Assembly (NCBI GenBank): GCA_903929765.1
Contig: CAIYVX010000006.1
Coordinates: 1 to 40,060, forward strand
Direction: 5' to 3'
Source of the DNA: an uncultured Planctomycetia bacterium
GTDB taxonomy: Bacteria; Planctomycetota; Phycisphaerae; FEN-1346; JAACEH01
DNA length: 40,060 nucleotides
Both the position numbers and the translations under genes were made by a program. The notes under the pieces are model-generated. The model was not told where the DNA came from, did not search any database, and saw only the letters and a program-made list of their open reading frames with translations. The first letter of the stretch is position 1; every line of letters starts with the position of its first letter. Shown in pieces: positions 38,296-40,060 of the stretch.

Positions 38296-39303
38296 CCAAT
38301 TCGCTCGTGGCAGTTTCTTCTTTTTCGCCATCTCCCTCAAAAGCTTGGCCTGATTTGTTGCTCTCATCGATCTGCTCATAATACGCTGCATCTCGCGGTG
38401 AAATTCGCTGGCACTGACCTCGCCGCAGGTCATTTTCAGCAGGTTGCGATTGAAACCGTTATTGCGTTTGCTGATCCAGTCTCTTCGTTCCGACTTTACG
38501 CCGGTACACCCGCCGCACTGAAACCGCCACCGCCCCCACAGATGTCCCGCCTGGGCCATCGGGCCGGCCGGAAGGTAAAGCCACCGGCACAGCGAACCGC
38601 ACCCCGGGCATACCCACAGCGGCAGCCAAAAAAGGACGCCTCGTCTGCTGCGCTGTTCGGCCAGACGGACGAGGTTCTGGACCTGGATTTCGCGCTCGAA
38701 GCGTTCGACGGCCCAGGCCACGTCAGGCTCGCCACTGAAGATGCGCTTCGCCGCCGGATCGGGGTACTCGAAAACGCCCAGTTCGCGCTGCACTATTTTA
38801 AGTTTAAGGTGTTGGCGATAGGCCACCGCGATACTCGGGCGGTTGCGCCGGTATGAGAATTTGCGGCCAACGAGAATCCCGCGCTTGATCCAACGGCAGA
38901 TAACGTTGCGCGTGGCCCCCAGCAACTCTGCTGCCCGATCAATGGAACAGTCTTCCGGCAGAGCGGGCCACGAGCAGACCCGCCGAAGCGTCGCCGCGTC
39001 CAGAAGGACAACCTCGGCGGACACCACGGCTTGGCGCCGGTTGGCGGGCAATTTGAACTTTTGCCCGGGAGCGACCCTTTCCAGCCAGTCCTCAAGCAGC
39101 CCGTCCTCGGGTTTCCACAACTCTCGGGCGCTTATGCGGCGGTCGCCGGCGCGCAGGGTCAGGCACTCGCCGTGCCAGGGGGCCAGGATCGAGGGGCGCA
39201 GCCGACGGGCGGCGAAAAAGAGTTCCATGGCGATCGGGTCTTTGCGGAAACCGTCGATTTGAAGCCATTTCTTACCGGGTAGTACCGTGCGGCCCTTCTT
39301 CAT
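38245..39303 (-). CDS. HTH plus zinc-ribbon DNA-binding-type protein, 3' end inside a repeat
   Basis: A 352-aa protein. A helix-turn-helix of the excisionase/MerR kind lies near the middle third (CSIDRAAELLGATRNVICRW, then IKRGILVGRKFSYRRNRPS). The C-terminal zinc ribbon is CPGCGSLCRWLYLPAGP...WRFQCGGC, a pattern seen in small mobile-element-linked DNA-binding proteins (CGxxxxxLYxP...CxxC). The last ~15 residues (VHPHPTLSLKGEG) are encoded by the dispersed repeat, so the original stop may have been lost. The start is ATG 39303. An operator-like palindrome lies 40 bases upstream. Confidence 0.65.
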   Translation of the reverse strand: MKKGRTVLPGKKWLQIDGFRKDPIAMELFFAARRLRPSILAPWHGECLTLRAGDRRISARELWKPEDGLLEDWLERVAPGQKFKLPANRRQAVVSAEVVLLDAATLRRVCSWPALPEDCSIDRAAELLGATRNVICRWIKRGILVGRKFSYRRNRPSIAVAYRQHLKLKIVQRELGVFEYPDPAAKRIFSGEPDVAWAVERFEREIQVQNLVRLAEQRSRRGVLFWLPLWVCPGCGSLCRWLYLPAGPMAQAGHLWGRWRFQCGGCTGVKSERRDWISKRNNGFNRNLLKMTCGEVSASEFHREMQRIMSRSMRATNQAKLLREMAKKKKLPRANWEQQVHPHPTLSLKGEG

Positions 39304-39343
39304 TTTTGATCTCCGAGCGGAAAGGTGGTCCCTCTATATATAG

Positions 39344-39365
39344 GGAAAAGTGTCACACTTTTTCC
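39344..39365. promoter_or_regulatory. operator-like palindrome
   Basis: GGAAAAGTGT-C-ACACTTTTTCC, with perfect inner 8-bp arms AAAAGTGT/ACACTTTT, about 40 bases upstream of the - strand HTH gene and next to TATATATAG, a possible -10. Confidence 0.55.
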
Positions 39366-39440
39366 GGGTCGAAAAGACGTGCGGAGCAGAACGATGGCAA
39401 AAAATGGCAAAGATTTGCAAAAAAGTTGTCACATGTTTCA

Positions 39441-39502
39441 GCCCGCTTTAGCGGGCTTTGCCCCGGCGCTGCCGGGGTTAAGGCCAGGCCTTTTAGGCCT
39501 GG
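39441..39502. repeat. three tandem REP-like hairpins
   Basis: GCCCGCTTTAGCGGGC (39441-39456), CCCCGGCGCTGCCGGGG (39461-39477) and CCAGGCCTTTTAGGCCTGG (39484-39502). Confidence 0.75.
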
Positions 39503-39549
39503 TTGAGGTGCTGATCCGCTCTCGCCTCTCTCTTCTTCTTTTTCTTCTT

Positions 39550-39588
39550 CACCCCTCTCCCTTGAGGGGAGAGGGTAGGGTGAGGGTG
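39550..39588. repeat. half copy of the dispersed module (GGGTGAGGGTG end)
   Basis: CACCCCTCTCCCTTGAGGGG then AGAGGGTAGGGTGAGGGTG, identical to the middle of the module at 39606-39749. Confidence 0.75.
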
Positions 39589-39605
39589 TGCTGTTTCTTC
39601 TTCTC

Positions 39606-39749
39606 AGCCGCAGCGCGGCGTCTGATAATAGCCACGCGGCGCAAGCCCGTGGTAACCAAGCGAAAATAATAATTATTTTCTTCTTCTTTTTCTTCTTCAC
39701 CCCTCTCCCTTGAGGGGAGAGGGTAGGGTGAGGGTGCACCTGTTGCTCT
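39606..39749. repeat. dispersed repeat module, copy 2
   Basis: Same order of blocks as 38166-38295 with a longer A/T-rich link. Together the two copies flank the HTH gene as direct repeats about 1.4 kb apart. Confidence 0.8.
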
Positions 39750-39771
39750 CAAATTACCCTGTTCTTGTCGT

Positions 39772-39810
39772 TTCTTCTTCTTCTTCTTCTTCTTCTTCTT
39801 CTTCTTCTTC
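39772..39810. repeat. TTC microsatellite
   Basis: Thirteen uninterrupted TTC triplets. Shorter TTC runs also lie at 39534-39550 and 39679-39696. No gene spans it. Confidence 0.9.
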
Positions 39811-39822
39811 ACAAAAATAATC

Positions 39823-39845
39823 GGGGCGGCCTCCGCGGCCGCCCC
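39823..39845 (-). terminator. intrinsic terminator of the Cys-rich mini-gene
   Basis: GGGGCGGCC/GGCCGCCCC with a five-base loop. On the - strand it is followed by GATTATTTTTG. Confidence 0.65.
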
Positions 39846-39947
39846 ATTCCACGTTGGCAAGTCGACGGACCGGTCTCTCGCCGAGTATTTCAGACCGTTC
39901 TTTTAACCCCGTCTCTCGCCCAAATTTGACTTACCGATGTCCCCGCA

Positions 39948-40055
39948 CTACTTGCACTCGCACTTCGTTGCCGCCTTCCCGCAACCCGAGCACACTCCGT
40001 TCTTGATTTCCTTCCCGCACTTCTTGCACGGCGCGCATCCGCATGCCTGGCACAT
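39948..40055 (-). CDS. Cys-rich mini-protein (zinc or Fe-S binding candidate), may extend past the window
   Basis: 35 residues from the ATG at 40055, ending in TAG at 39948, with ten cysteines in repeated knuckles: MCQACGCAPCKKCGKEIKNG and VCSGCGKAATKCECK. The CxxCGCxPCKxCGKxIxxGVCxGCGK pattern is one I have seen in small proteins of anaerobes. It suits binding of two metal ions. The frame is open to the window edge, so the start could be upstream. A terminator follows on the same strand. Confidence 0.72.
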   Translation of the reverse strand: MCQACGCAPCKKCGKEIKNGVCSGCGKAATKCECK

Positions 40056-40060
40056 GACTG

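Overview
The window is about 40 kb of high-GC bacterial DNA. It most resembles an uncultured member of the Planctomycetota (Phycisphaerae-like). That placement is an inference. It rests on secreted glycoside-hydrolase-like proteins, an ECF sigma/anti-sigma pair with a large periplasmic domain, MauE/DUF1573 proteins, many REP/MITE-like palindromes between genes, and oxygen-sensitive Fe-S enzymes (L-serine dehydratase, a ferredoxin-like aldo/keto reductase). No rRNA, tRNA, CRISPR array or intact insertion sequence was seen.

Layout. 1-5.1 kb: RND efflux permease, methyltransferase and a ThiI/MnmA-like PP-loop enzyme in a tight + strand run. 5.2-7.5 kb: a PEBP lipoprotein divergent from a sigma/anti-sigma pair. 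7.6-11.6 kb: two paralogous exported proteins and two metallophosphoesterases. One protein of each pair has been lost to a deletion that fused the remaining halves out of frame. 12-17.6 kb: exported glycosidase-like proteins, an alanine-rich repeat lipoprotein and a LEA2 lipoprotein, separated by dispersed repeats. 17.8-23.8 kb (- strand): a dense run of very small envelope and stress-type genes (zinc ribbon, entericidin-like, Lmo0937/DUF5670-like, Ig-like lipoproteins, CsrA-like, DUF3309, eRF1-like, DUF2294). Next to it is a MauE-thioredoxin-DUF1573 fusion. 25.2-28.7 kb (+): a kaiC-kaiB-PAS operon between two 96%-identical DUF2294 genes. 29-34.4 kb: an alpha/beta hydrolase lipoprotein, a YhcG/DUF1016 nuclease whose gene carries an in-frame array of palindromes, a serine dehydratase and an aldo/keto reductase. 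34.5-40 kb: a GH106-like glycosidase, zinc-ribbon proteins, a HTH protein and a repeat-rich tail.

The main discovery candidate is a three-copy regulatory module at 21.47-21.67 (-), 23.61-23.81 (-) and 25.65-25.85 kb (+). Each copy has the same promoter (TTGCTW, 17 bp, -10 box), then a 160-nt leader with a nearly invariant core, then an 18-bp terminator-like hairpin whose arms carry compensatory base changes. Each lies just upstream of a different operon: DUF2294 plus the small-protein run, the MauE/DUF1573 pair, and kaiC-kaiB-PAS. The simplest reading is a new cis-regulatory RNA (riboswitch-like or attenuator) that coordinates a stress regulon including a Kai-type module. The function and any ligand are unknown.
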